Shown here in pieces: positions 60,715 to 60,840 of a stretch of DNA of 60,840 nucleotides. The notes beneath the pieces were generated by a model. It was not told the DNA's origin and did no database searches. It saw nothing but the letters and a program-made list of their open reading frames with translations. Positions within the stretch are counted from its first letter, which is position 1. Each line of letters begins with the position of its first letter. This stretch comes from Bacteroidota bacterium (GTDB lineage: Bacteria; Bacteroidota; Bacteroidia; Chitinophagales; Chitinophagaceae): contig JAGWWM010000013.1 of the NCBI GenBank assembly GCA_018970395.1, positions 1 to 60,840 of the forward strand. The letters are read 5' to 3'. The position numbers were made by a program, and so were the translations under genes.

Positions 60715-60840
60715 TCAACCCTGCTCTCTTTCTCTGCGCATCATACCATACATTTCATGCATCACCTGCAAGTGCGGCGCGGTGAGTACAGCCAGTCCTA
60801 AAAAAACATACACGACCATCAGTTCCTTGTTGATAAACAT
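60715..60840 (-). CDS. C-terminal end of a membrane protein (partial)
   Basis: A frame open from the right window edge gives 41 residues before the stop: a hydrophobic helix (ELMVVYVFLGLAVLTAPHL) followed by a charged tail ending MMRREREQG. The pattern TAPHLQVMHEMY reminds me of the end of Brp/Blh-type membrane oxygenases, but the fragment is too short to be sure. The edge codon is itself ATG, which could be an internal Met. Most of the gene lies outside the window. Confidence 0.5.
   Translation of the reverse strand: MFINKELMVVYVFLGLAVLTAPHLQVMHEMYGMMRREREQG

Noticed and set aside
1-60840. Defence island, prophage or transposon in the window
   Set aside because: No integrase, transposase, phage structural, restriction or CRISPR gene was recognised; the gene content is mostly housekeeping.

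Overview
The window looks like a chromosomal segment from a Bacteroidota bacterium, most likely the Chitinophagaceae or a close relative. The signs are: many genes preceded by the Bacteroidota -7 box TAnnTTTG and few Shine-Dalgarno sequences; PorT and a large cargo protein with a type IX secretion (T9SS) sorting domain; Bacteroidota-restricted families (IPExxxVDY, DUF5777); and many lipoprotein signals. About 50 protein genes are packed tightly with no gene-free stretch above 300 bases. I saw no rRNA, tRNA, CRISPR array, phage gene or transposase.

Layout. 1-7.0 kb: central metabolism and stress genes, mostly on the minus strand (2-oxoacid:ferredoxin oxidoreductase korA, pterin dehydratase, IPExxxVDY protein, YceI, HtpG, isocitrate dehydrogenase). 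7.1-13.4 kb: a tripartite RND efflux operon preceded by a small exported protein of unknown function. 13.4-19.7 kb: a SulP transporter without STAS, FabG, an orphan TolC plus HlyD/MacA-type adaptor pair, and GpsA. 19.7-25.4 kb: YifB/ComM, a Wzi/RemB-like outer-membrane protein, PorT overlapping UbiE, and EngB. 25.4-32.0 kb: a compact minus-strand run (GH lipoprotein, AI-2E transporter, radical SAM/SPASM, CdsA, CPBP protease). 32.0-39.2 kb: DusB, membrane-anchored glutathione peroxidase, an unknown lipoprotein, TadA, a double-CDGSH protein and a methionine synthase split into two genes. 39.4-42.0 kb: two haem c proteins, YceI and a DUF5777 beta-barrel, apparently one envelope unit. 42.1-49.7 kb: RecR, an Ig-like lipoprotein, SRPBCC, TPR, unknown, LpxH, GGCT-like and Acs. 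49.8-54.1 kb: a 1418-residue T9SS cargo. 54.1-60.8 kb: AlaRS, an M23 peptidase, a glycosyltransferase/metallophosphoesterase pair, an SDR and the end of a membrane protein cut by the window.

Most of the window is housekeeping. The most interesting parts are: the 1418-residue protein, where two six-bladed NHL propellers each appear to be inserted inside an Ig fold and the whole nested unit is duplicated; the cytochrome/YceI/DUF5777 cluster with an uncommon CX4CH haem site; an inverted repeat in the leader of the split metH; AT-rich heptamer repeats placed directly after stop codons at four sites; -7 boxes so close to start codons that the mRNAs would be nearly leaderless; and an isocitrate dehydrogenase carrying the NAD+ rather than NADP+ residue signature. 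Functional calls rest on motifs read by eye; no database search was run.
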